A stretch of DNA of 64,000 bases from Opisthorchis felineus (Eukaryota > Platyhelminthes > Trematoda > Opisthorchiida > Opisthorchiidae): positions 611,751 to 675,750 of the forward strand of contig SJOL01008491.1 in NCBI GenBank assembly GCA_004794785.1. Reading direction: 5' to 3'. A program made the translations under genes and the position numbers. Below are positions 58,101 through 64,000 of the stretch, piece after piece (position 1 is the stretch's first letter; every line of letters starts with the position of its first letter). The notes under the pieces were generated by a model that had not been told where the DNA came from, did not search any database, and saw only the letters and a program-made list of their open reading frames with translations.

Positions 58101-61100
58101 CTCAGCAGCCGGATGACGCTCCAAAGGAGGGAGAGTTAAGCTCGCAGACCACGGCTCAAAATAAGCGGTTTGACTGGAAGAAAGTCACAATGGCAGAGGG
58201 CCAACTAAACTATTGAAAAATAATCTACCCAGCGCTCTATACGCTGGTCTATGCTATGGATTAGATCTTCAATATCAGCTCAATTATATCAATCCACTCA
58301 AGGAATGCTTTCTAGGTCCGGTTTTGCGGATTAGCCGGAACAGTATCCGCGCAGTTCCACTTCATGAACTTTCTGCTTCCACCAAGCCCCTCCGTACACA
58401 CACAGGCTACGTTTGAAATGCTGTCTAATCGATCGTCTAGCCGAATTGTATTCTGAGCCCGGAAAGATGAAGTGTCTTGTATCAAGCAGTGATGACGACC
58501 AGTGGCTTCCATGTACATGCTCGAAAACAACACAAGCAGAGTGCCCGGCGTCACATACAGCAGTGTTTACGGTCAGCATCTGGCGAGGAGACCGCTTGTG
58601 ACACATTGCGTAGTAGACTCTGAAATGTTTCCTTAACTTAGGGCCTAAAATGTTTTTCTACGGATAAATTTAATGAAGCCTGCACCACATAAGGACGTGG
58701 TCTGAATCAACCCATATATTCCAAAACGATTGGCAATCAAGAAACGAATCACGCCATCGGCAGCTGAGGGCGATGTGGCCAATCGAACTCCAAGCAAGGT
58801 CAGCGATAGGGGCACCCAGGTGGCACAAAAGCGCCCATTGCCTTTGAACCCAGTACTGCTGGGAAACAACTGGTGATCAGTAAGGAGTTACAAAAAACGT
58901 TCACCACTACCATTGCGTTTTGCGTCCAGGATAAACGTACCACCAAGGCGTGCTTCTGATGAACTGAGGCGTCTCACCTGTGCACTGAAACCTCCTGTTA
59001 TAATGACTATGTCCGAGTTCTTTGTGGTGGACAAGAGGGTGGCCATTTCTCGATAGCTGTCTTCCAATGAATCGAAGCCACAGTTCGTTGGTGAATAAAT
59101 TGACACGATAAAACACAGCGTTCAGTATTTCGACCAGTGCGAGTCTTTATCGAGGTAGAAAGTCTTGCAGCACACAGTCAGCTGTTTAAAGGTATCCAAT
59201 CGAGCAATGAAGCCTCAGCTCGAGAGTTTAGAGTTATGCCAACACCAGTGTAACCCGCTGCATCAGTCGCAGAATTATTCGGAATTTGTAGTCTGTAGCA
59301 TCTAGATAGACTAGATGCTGCAAGCCCAGCATCTGTACTTGAATCTTGTGTTTGAGTTTCTGAAACACAGCGGACATCAATCAAAATAGCATATAGAATA
59401 CGCACGAGGGTGGGTTGTTGGCTGATCTGTCTAAGAGTTCTAGCATTAAAGACTTAGAGGCCTGAATAGCAGACGCGGAGCGGTAGATGTAAGCGGCGGC
59501 GTGCAGTATGCCAATTCCATGGCTGCCTGACTGACGTGCCTGTGGCTGGGATCTACGTAAGTGATTACCACATGCGACAGGGACTTAAGAGAAAAATGAA
59601 AGATGGGAGGCATCAACAGTCGCGCGTTTTCGCCTATCTGCCCTGCCATATGCGGCGAATAAGGCGATTTGGTTGGTGTCACCACGCGACAGTCTATGTG
59701 GCATGAAGGTGCTCTTACCTGTAAAGGTCATACTTGTCTACATGAGGGCTGAGATGCTTCCCGGGCGCCCAAACCTAGACAGGACGATTGGGGTTCTCAA
59801 GCAAGGCCTCTGGCTCAAAAAAAGACAGCGGTAGTCGGCTTGAGACTGCTACAGTAGCTCAAATTTTAGGGAATAAATTTCCGTACCTCTTCCAACCTTC
59901 AAAATGGAAGGTAAGGTATTCACCAGCCCTCTATCCGTTGATGGACATTCTCCAGTACAGCTCAATGGGTTACTGAGGTGCGAAAACCGTCACACCACGA
60001 TAAGGTCGTCTTTTCGTAACGTAGCCCCTAACTGCTCTCTTGGTCAAACCTTGAACTTAAAGTCTGGGAATAAGGTGCACCAAATAAGCCCATATTTTCA
60101 GACTCAGCAATAAAAAAACTCCAGCTCGCGCACATGACTTGCGCGTACGTGTAAGTTGAAGACACTTAGAATTAGGACCTGGAACGTGAGAACGCTCCTG
60201 AATAAGGATGTGGGCAGGTGTGAAAGGCCAACTGCTTTTGTTCCATAGGAATTCGAAAACTGCACTCAGTGAGACACGACTGGCCGATCAACAGAAGCTG
60301 TGAGGCTTGCTCCGCTGAAACCTTCGGTTGGAGCGGAACAACACAGAAAAGCCGATATGAACATGGTATCGGATTCGCATCTCCAGATCACATTGAGTAA
60401 AGGACAATGGACGAACCGAGCTGTGTTAACTTGAGAACGAGGAACATCTTATCCCAGCCATCGAGGACAAGATTGCCCACGTTTACCAGTGCCTGCAACT
60501 CCACAACGCCACACACACAAAAAGAGAACAAATTCTATTACAAACTACCAGAGCTTGTCAGATCTGCATCTTTAAGCGACTCCCTCCGCTGGGCGACTTC
60601 AGTGCTTGGGCTGGTATAAGCTCGGAAATCTGGAAAACACTAAGTTCAATTGAAATCCGATTCATGAACGACCACGGCAGAAGACTACTGACGATGTAGG
60701 GAGCATTGGAACCTTTAATAACAAACATGTGGCACAGTGTGGGGTAGACATCGCTAGCCACATGAAGTTCTCCGAGGGGTGGACACGTAATCGACAAACT
60801 TGTGCGGCGATGTGCTGAACACATAGGTGACTCAACGAACTATATGTGAACATGGGTCGCTTTCTGGTGCGCACATGGTCATCAGCATCGACAGCATAAC
60901 ATCACTGTTTAACACTGATATTTCGCCGCAGTACAACCAGAATTTTGAAAGCCTTACTGTGAGGAAAAGAATAAAAGTGGACGGGGAAGGGATTTAGTGC
61001 TAGACAACCACAATCAGAGGTGCCCACATCTGCAGGCACTCATTCAGGGAACGTGGATAGAAACTGACAAGAACGCCACCGACATCGGCGGAGCAGCCAT

Positions 61101-64000
61101 ACCTTGCATGTCAGAGCATGTGTTACCCTTGGGAAACTGTCGGGCCGTAGACAAGGATGAAAGGAAAATCAGGAACTAGAAAACCGTAGCGAGACTTTGC
61201 GAAACTTTAACGCAAATGCCGAGGGGCAGCGAGGCCCCGAACACACCCAAAACCCAATGGACCCGAATAACACACTTAAGCAGCTCACAATCGTTGATAG
61301 CAGCTGCTGTGGATACAGTGTCCGAAAACATGACCAACCGTCCTATGGACCGCTTTTGGTCTTCACCAAAACCTTCAAATTGGTCGACGAAAAAGCACAG
61401 TGGGTCCCAAGGAAGCATGGCTATCATCAGAACCTATCACAAAGGGATGAAAGCCCGGCGCGGAACTGCGCAACTATCACCAGCGAGTTCGAAATCAACA
61501 GCGGATTGAAGCAGGATTGTATTCTTGTCCCAGACATATTCAATGATTATTTAACGACCATCTGCGCAGAGGTGTTCCGCCATTGCGAAGGTACTATAAA
61601 AAATCAATACCGTTATGATTAACTACTCGATTTGAAGCGCTTGCGGATAACAAACACTGCTGCGCGATTCCCTTATCCGGAAACTGTTCTTTGCTGACAT
61701 GTGTGCCTTACTTTTACGGTCTGAAGCGGAATTGCAATGGCTGACCACGGTGTCCGGGCCAGTGACATCGCGATTTAAATTGAATGGGTATTTCTAAAAC
61801 AAGCCTTGAATCGGCCAGCATGGATTTTAACCCATTTATCCAGCTAAATGGTTGCTAGATAGTGTGCTCATGCACTTAGGCTATCTTGACAGCGCACTAC
61901 AGTGCTAGCACCAAGTGCCCATGGCCAGCCCACACGACATCGGACCAGGGAAACTTCCAGCCATTTTAAATGGTAACAGAGAAGTCGTGATTAGGATTGC
62001 ACGCGATGAACGAGAACTGAAGATACAAATAAACATCGACAGTACCGTCCCTTTTAAAAAGTCCCGACTGCACCTCTGACCAATATTGAATTGAGTGTTG
62101 GCCCTCCGAACTTCCGCTTTTGTTGCCGGTGCATTTCCTGATTATTGCAAGCCCACTGAAATGAGCGAATATCTAAAGGATCTTATTAACGATTTGTCTG
62201 CTGCAGTATCAGACGGCTGGAAATTTTCTTGGTCCGATGCAACACGTGGTAACTTTGGACGCTGTCATACGTGACGCTCCTGCTCGAGACATGATGAAGA
62301 GTGTCAAACAGTTATCCGGTCATTACACTTGTGGCCGTAGTGTGGATACAGGTGTGCATTTGAAAGCTCGGAGGACATTTCTGGATTTGAATCCTGAAAC
62401 AGGAGCCGGTTTTCGGAGACGGGCCCCAAAACACCATGTCGGTCACTCATTCTTTGAACTACTGCCCATTGACATGGTATATACCTCCCTCTGGATTATA
62501 TGCATATGGTGTGTTCGGGACTAATGAAACGGTTGATACCACTTAGACTTTTTTCCAAGCCAACCATCGAAAGTCGGTTGTCTATCACCAGCCTACAGCA
62601 ACCGAATAGTCGGCTGAAAGAGCTGTTCACCTGCCTGACCACAGGAATACGTCGAAAATGCTAACAGCTCGGTATCTTTCAACATTGGAAAGCGACTGAG
62701 TTCGAAAATTTCTACTTTACTTGGGACTAGTGGTAATCAGAGGACTTTTGGAACCAGAATTTTCTTATGATCTCACTACATTTCTATTTATTGCACCACA
62801 CGGATTACTAGTGCTCATCCACTCAAAGCTGTCTAAGTTGACCCGCCAGTTGATGGCTTTATATGGCGAGCAGGAATACAATATGCACTCGACCATTCAC
62901 ACGGTCGATGATGCATTTTTGGTCTTTCCCTCCGAATCCTACATGTACGAGATGCACTACTGAATTCGAAAAGCATACAACTTCGTTGTTCAGCTATTCC
63001 AAAGAATGAAATGAAATCGTCAAGCTGTAACACCCTTTCGGTGCCTATCTGCCATGCCAACCGAAGGAAACACAAGAGCTGGGATACTGCAGGGTTGCCC
63101 AAGCCTAGACAGGGGAATGTCTAGGCAAAGGTCGGGTTCGAACCACGGACCTTGCGATCAGTAAATTCGCGCTCTAACCACTGAGCCATCTCGCCCCGTT
63201 CCGGAGAATAGGAGAAAAGCGGAATATCAACTTTTCCATGAAGGCGGTCATTCGTTTTATATGGTAAACATAATAACCTGTCATGGACAAGCAATATCCA
63301 CATGCTAACCGAGGCCAGAACGCGCAAACAATTCGATCGGGGATCCACAAAAAGTGTTAACAGTATCGATGGACTTCCCCCAAGCTGCCAGAATGAAGCC
63401 GATAAGATGGTAAAAAATATTTTCGCACATTGTATACAGATTTGTAATTTACTAAAGACTTTCTACCACCGTCTGCATATTCTTCTAGGAAAGACTCTTG
63501 GCACAATAATGCGTCTAGGTCATCCGTTACATTGGGGTACAGGCCATAAGAAGCAAAAGTGAACAACAATAAATGCCGGGATCACGACCCCCGTTGACCA
63601 GACCAACGGGGCCCTTGCTAGCTTGCGCCTCTTTTGAATTGCTTACGACCGGCCCATTCATGTTCAGTCAGACGTTCCATAGGCACCCCACAAGGACTGT
63701 TGATGTGCATGTCATGGGTGACGATGACCATTTTACCAGCAGGGTAATGAGTACCGAAACGAAAAACTAGGCTTAGCCCTTTTGAAAAATCTGTTAAAAG
63801 TATTCAACTAACCTCTGCAGGCCGGCGAGGTGGGACGATAAGTCCCGAGTTGAAACGATGAGGTTGTGATACTCATCATTGAGATACTTATCATCGCCAA
63901 ATCCACTCGTTACTCGCTTGAACACTTGTTCAAACTGGTCAATCTCAGACCTTATCTTTGAAATCCGGTGTTCCGTGGCTCGTAACTCGGCGACAACGAC
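39932..64000 (-). CDS. Syntaxin-7/12-like Qa-SNARE gene (partial, multi-exon, minus strand)
   Basis: Three exons are identified: 63813-64000 (open at the window edge), 44019-44215 and 39932-40123. They encode an N-terminal Habc-like helical region, a linker helix region and a complete SNARE helix. Endosomal syntaxins of this type sit on endosome/lysosome membranes and form four-helix SNARE bundles that drive fusion. Exons 63813-64000 and 44019-44215 join in matching phase (AG plus A). The 44019 exon ends with one extra base while the SNARE exon starts in phase 0, so one exon between 40124 and 44018 is missing. The transmembrane anchor exon, expected on the low-coordinate side, was not found. 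The ~19.6 kb intron between the first two exons holds nested mobile elements. Confidence 0.7.
40124..42833 (-). other. Intronic sequence of the syntaxin-like gene
   Basis: Holds a SINE tail (41268-41355). A plus-strand ORF at 41544-41807 faintly resembles a Na+/H+ exchanger helix but is too weak to call. The missing linker exon was not located. Confidence 0.35.
41268..41355 (+). repeat. Decayed tRNA-derived SINE tail
   Basis: AATCTGGCAGTACCCGAGCC, ATCGTGCTTAG...GGTTTCATGGCGGCC...CACCGCAAAAG...GCAGCTGA follows the 3' body of the SINE family; the tRNA-like head is unrecognisable. Confidence 0.5.
42834..42920 (-). repeat. Penelope-type tail carrying a hammerhead
   Basis: Homologous to 26068-26165 and in part to 32581-32650. 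On the minus strand the ribozyme is followed by CAATCAAATTGCCCAGCCC, AGCGACCAAACCAACGACC. Confidence 0.6.
42870..42909 (-). ncRNA. Penelope-type hammerhead ribozyme
   Basis: Minus strand: GCA, core CTGATGA, a six-pair stem II ATCACC-TCGATT-GGTGAT with one extra U after A9, GAA, palindromic two-pair stem III ACGT, and U at the cleavage site. The 3' half of stem I has one mismatch (TAC versus TGC). Hammerheads of this kind are known from Penelope-like elements and are thought to work as dimers. Confidence 0.62.
42921..44018 (-). other. Intronic sequence of the syntaxin-like gene, unassigned
   Basis: A 147-codon minus-strand ORF (43677-44120) overlaps the syntaxin exon in another frame and is taken as a shadow. 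Nothing else was recognised. Confidence 0.35.
44019..44215 (-). CDS. Syntaxin-like gene, linker exon
   Basis: Acceptor CTCACTGCTTTCCAG (minus strand, ending 44216) and donor GTAAGG at 44018. The 197-base exon reads DPDLRARAHNLNSQAMAQLR, RLQNLGMRVQSHARQV and then a G/P-rich stretch. A helical region followed by a disordered linker fits the part of a syntaxin between Habc and SNARE. The assignment rests mainly on phase and on order with the flanking syntaxin exons. Confidence 0.55.
44692..44850. repeat. Decayed hammerhead repeat, head-to-head junction
   Basis: The left part (CGTAAGGTTGCT...CTCACGACAGGTTTCGCTC) is a minus-orientation unit with a ruined ribozyme. From about 44775 (ATCATAAACGAGAGATTCAA...CAAATGAGTGTATTT) it is a plus-orientation unit. 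Confidence 0.55.
44955..45095 (+). repeat. tRNA-like SINE candidate
   Basis: A B-box-like AGGTTCGAGTCC follows a possible but poor A box; the downstream part is unlike the main SINE family. Confidence 0.25.
45100..48450. other. Intronic sequence of the syntaxin-like gene, unassigned
   Basis: No recognisable gene. The 46385-46700 stretch is open on both strands (for example a helical plus-strand frame LLEIESSFRRLISLASDKMK), but neither strand gives clean splice sites with a known domain. Confidence 0.35.
48453..48632 (+). repeat. tRNA-derived SINE copy
   Basis: A box GATAGCTCAGAGGTTAAGGC, B box GTTTCGAACCC, body GGGCAACCTGGCAATATTTC and end GCACCGAAAGGATG. Confidence 0.8.
48817..49003 (+). 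repeat. tRNA-derived SINE copy (best preserved)
   Basis: A box TGGCTGAGTGGTTAGAGC, B box GGTTCAAACCC spaced as in a tRNA, then a ~120-nt body with GGGCAACCTGGAAGTATCCC and GGCACCGAAAGGGTGGC. The tRNA-like head suggests origin from a Ser/Leu-type or similar tRNA; transcription by RNA polymerase III is inferred. Confidence 0.85.
50402..50590 (+). repeat. tRNA-derived SINE inserted in the gypsy RNase H region
   Basis: ATACAGCTCAGCGGTTAAGA (A box) and GTGGTTCAAACCC (B box), body GGCAACCTGGGAATACCTCA, end GCACCGAAAGGCTG. It lies between the two halves of the RNase H-like sequence. Confidence 0.8.
51902..51962 (+). mobile_element. LINE-A 3' end with (GAT)n tail inside gypsy remnant
   Basis: GCAGCGAAGCATCAGCCCTG, AACACTGGTGTCATGCTGTC then GATGATGATGATGA, matching the LINE-A terminus at 28370-28440. 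It interrupts the gypsy C-terminal sequence. Confidence 0.6.
52010..53730. other. Unassigned, probably repeat-derived
   Basis: A 142-codon minus-strand ORF (52717-53145) has no recognisable motif. The plus-strand segment 53290-53550 leads into the LINE RT fragment at 53735 and may be its 5' part. Confidence 0.3.
53735..53980 (+). pseudogene. LINE reverse-transcriptase fragment (third LINE type)
   Basis: LFLDSTKALDSRCC (motif A region, family F-x-D-x-x-x-A-F-D-S-V) and, after a deletion, ILFADDCASFTRPPAELRR with SCFGLNINASETRS (motif C region, family Y-A-D-D-x-A...G-L-x-I-N-x-x-K-T). Two catalytic aspartates of motif C remain. Confidence 0.5.
54003..54165 (+). repeat. tRNA-derived SINE copy
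   Basis: Weak A box GGAAGCTGGTTAGGCC, B box GGTTCGAACCC, shortened body and end GACACCGAAGGAGCGTCACA. Confidence 0.7.
54222..54408 (-). repeat. tRNA-derived SINE copy
   Basis: Minus strand: A box GTGGCTCAGTGGTTAGAGC, B box GGTTCGAACC, body TTGGGCAACCTGGCAGTATC and end GGCACCGAAATGTTGCC. Inverted relative to the copy at 54003. Confidence 0.82.
54530..57220 (-). mobile_element. LINE-A copy 1 (5'-truncated, frameshifted APE/RT retrotransposon)
   Basis: On the minus strand, in order: endonuclease piece DIVVVAGDMNVQVG (57130-57190), pre-RT piece SECLFSFKRHRAAIPDQS (~56200), TLVFLDFKGALDSVDR (RT motif A, ~55770), VRVYGDLSES and TGVRQGCSPSPFLLN (~55600), ISKARTALANLRYVMRQKYI, VWILLFYGYETYPLGAEDL (55120-55240), KLIYLGYVLRMP (~54940) and HLPGWSLRAPP (~54800). 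The 3' region ends in the ATCATCATCACTGAC tail near 54530. The element is an APE-type non-LTR retrotransposon; the clade is not assigned. Multiple frameshifts rule out activity. Confidence 0.78.
57388..57566 (-). repeat. tRNA-derived SINE copy
   Basis: Minus strand: decayed A box CAGCTCAGTAGTTGAGG, B box remnant GTGGTTCCTAACC, body TTGGGCAACCTGACAGTATC. It lies between two LINE-A copies. Confidence 0.72.
57838..59410 (-). mobile_element. LINE-A copy 2 (endonuclease and start of RT, 3'-truncated)
   Basis: Minus strand: CVSETQTQDSSTD and GYTGVGITLNSRAEASLLDW (59200-59380), IYSPTNCGFDSLEDSYREM and DIVIITGGFSAQV (endonuclease catalytic region, 58960-59110), FKGNGRFCATWVPLSLTLLG (~58830), then RVPENWGPIVGHTRVKKGTQ (~58020), DCSDHRDVSL and VTRIPASLMWQRL (pre-RT region, ~57880). 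Sequence beyond that is replaced by the SINE and LINE-A copy 1. Confidence 0.75.
59743..59815 (-). repeat. Decayed tRNA-derived SINE fragment
   Basis: GGGCTGAGATGCTTCCCGGG, CGCCCAAACCTAGACAGGAC aligns with the middle of the SINE family in minus orientation; the tRNA-like boxes are lost. Confidence 0.45.
60170..61925 (+). mobile_element. LINE-B (APE/RT retrotransposon, decayed)
   Basis: IRTWNVRTL (60172-60198) and ALSETRLADQQK (60262-60297) are the conserved start of an APE endonuclease. Further on come LVFTKTFKLVDEKAQWVPRK (RT motif A region, near 61350), YHKGMKAR, EFEINSGLKQDCILVPDIFN (motif B region, near 61480; family V-x-x-G-V-K-Q-G-C-V-L-A-P-T-L-F-N) and RKLFFADMCALLLRSEAELQ (motif C, near 61680, with ADM for ADD). 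The YADD aspartate is mutated and the element is broken by stops and by a LINE-A insertion at 60880-61150. Confidence 0.72.
60880..61150 (-). mobile_element. LINE-A 3' end inserted in LINE-B
   Basis: Minus strand: a diverged [20 protein letters not shown] (MAAPPMSVAFLSVS), a 3' region nearly matching 5640-5775 (GTGGCGTTCTTG...TCAGTTTCTATCCACG...TTCCCCGTCCACT), then the terminus GTTATGCTGTCGATGCTGAT. The opposite orientation to LINE-B shows nesting. Confidence 0.65.
62160..62963 (+). pseudogene. CACTA/EnSpm-like transposase remnant
   Basis: Fragments in order: TLDAVIRDAPARDMMKSVKQ (62250-62310), HYTCGRSVDTGVHLKARRTF, LDLNPETGAGFRRRAPKHHVGH, ELLPIDMV, LPLDYMHMVCSGLMKRLIPL (62490-62550), LLYLGLVVIRGLLEPEFSYD (62712-62775) and LMALYGEQEYNMHSTIH...DAFLVFPSESYMYE. 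They follow the conserved core of a family of animal transposase-like proteins (D-A-P-A-R, Y-G-C-x-R-C, H-H-x-G, P-I-D-M-V, D-Y-M-H-x-V-C-x-G, Y-G-E, H-x-x-x-H-x-x-D-D). The assignment to CACTA/EnSpm is from memory of those motifs. Frameshifts show it is inactive; terminal repeats were not identified. Confidence 0.6.
63010..63198 (-). repeat. tRNA-derived SINE copy
   Basis: Minus strand: A box GATGGCTCAGTGGTTAGAGC, B box GGTTCGAACCC with intact spacing, body TTGGGCAACCCTGCAGTATC, end GGCACCGAAAGGGTGTTAC. Confidence 0.85.
63200..63812 (-). other. Intronic sequence of the syntaxin-like gene
   Basis: No gene or repeat was recognised between the SINE and the donor of the N-terminal syntaxin exon. 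Confidence 0.4.
63813..64000 (-). CDS. Syntaxin-like gene, N-terminal (Habc) exon, partial
   Basis: The minus strand gives 62 codons without a stop, ending CTGCAGAG before GTTAGT at 63812. It includes HRISKIRSEIDQFEQVF and DLSSHLAGLQ, amphipathic helices like the Habc domain of syntaxins (family I-x-x-x-x-x-x-Q-L/F...T-x-x-L-x-x-x-L). The 5' end is beyond the window. Confidence 0.62.

Overview
This window looks like nuclear DNA of a flatworm, most probably a trematode (fluke). Four things point there. Small exons with canonical splice sites are separated by kilobase-scale introns. The repeats are Penelope-like fragments with GIY-YIG endonucleases, several APE-type LINEs, tRNA-derived SINEs, Ty3/gypsy and possibly BEL/Pao LTR elements, a Tc1/mariner fragment and a CACTA-like transposase. 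Protein-coding density is very low. Hammerhead ribozymes sit inside dispersed repeats, as described for schistosome and Penelope-like repeats. The species is an inference; only the repeat and gene content is seen.

Three host genes are supported. (1) 167-15961 (+) is the 3' part of a stabilin-like receptor: EGF exons, a FAS1 domain over three phase-0-joined exons, a transmembrane exon and a short cytoplasmic tail. (2) 20598-21857 (+) is an intact 419-aa tandem CCCH zinc-finger protein of the ZFP36/TIS11 type in one ORF. (3) A syntaxin-7/12-like Qa-SNARE on the minus strand enters from the right edge (63813-64000), continues at 44019-44215 and has its SNARE helix at 39932-40123. One linker exon and the C-terminal exon(s) were not found. 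Its ~19.6 kb intron holds most of the mobile elements in the right third.

Layout: 1-16 kb, stabilin-like gene with an inverted pair of hammerhead-repeat units, Tc1/mariner, LINE and Penelope remnants in its introns. 16-20 kb, no recognised gene. 20-22 kb, CCCH gene with a hammerhead repeat just upstream. 23-34 kb, repeat-rich, including a tandem hammerhead element flanked by ~136-bp direct repeats, LINE fragments, a Penelope endonuclease remnant, an orphan candidate exon and an assembly gap (33982-34596) that starts 9 bp after a hammerhead. 36-44 kb, syntaxin exons among SSRs and decayed repeats. 48-60 kb, nested mobile DNA (SINEs, a decayed Ty3/gypsy pol, two minus-strand copies of LINE-A). 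60-62 kb, a second LINE (LINE-B, +) interrupted by a LINE-A 3' end. 62-63 kb, a CACTA-like transposase remnant and a SINE. 63.8-64 kb, syntaxin N-terminal exon.

The most notable system is a dispersed, partly tandem ~309-bp repeat that encodes a textbook hammerhead ribozyme with a loopless palindromic stem III (five intact copies, several decayed ones). A second, PLE-type hammerhead occurs at two further sites, with broken remnants at two more.
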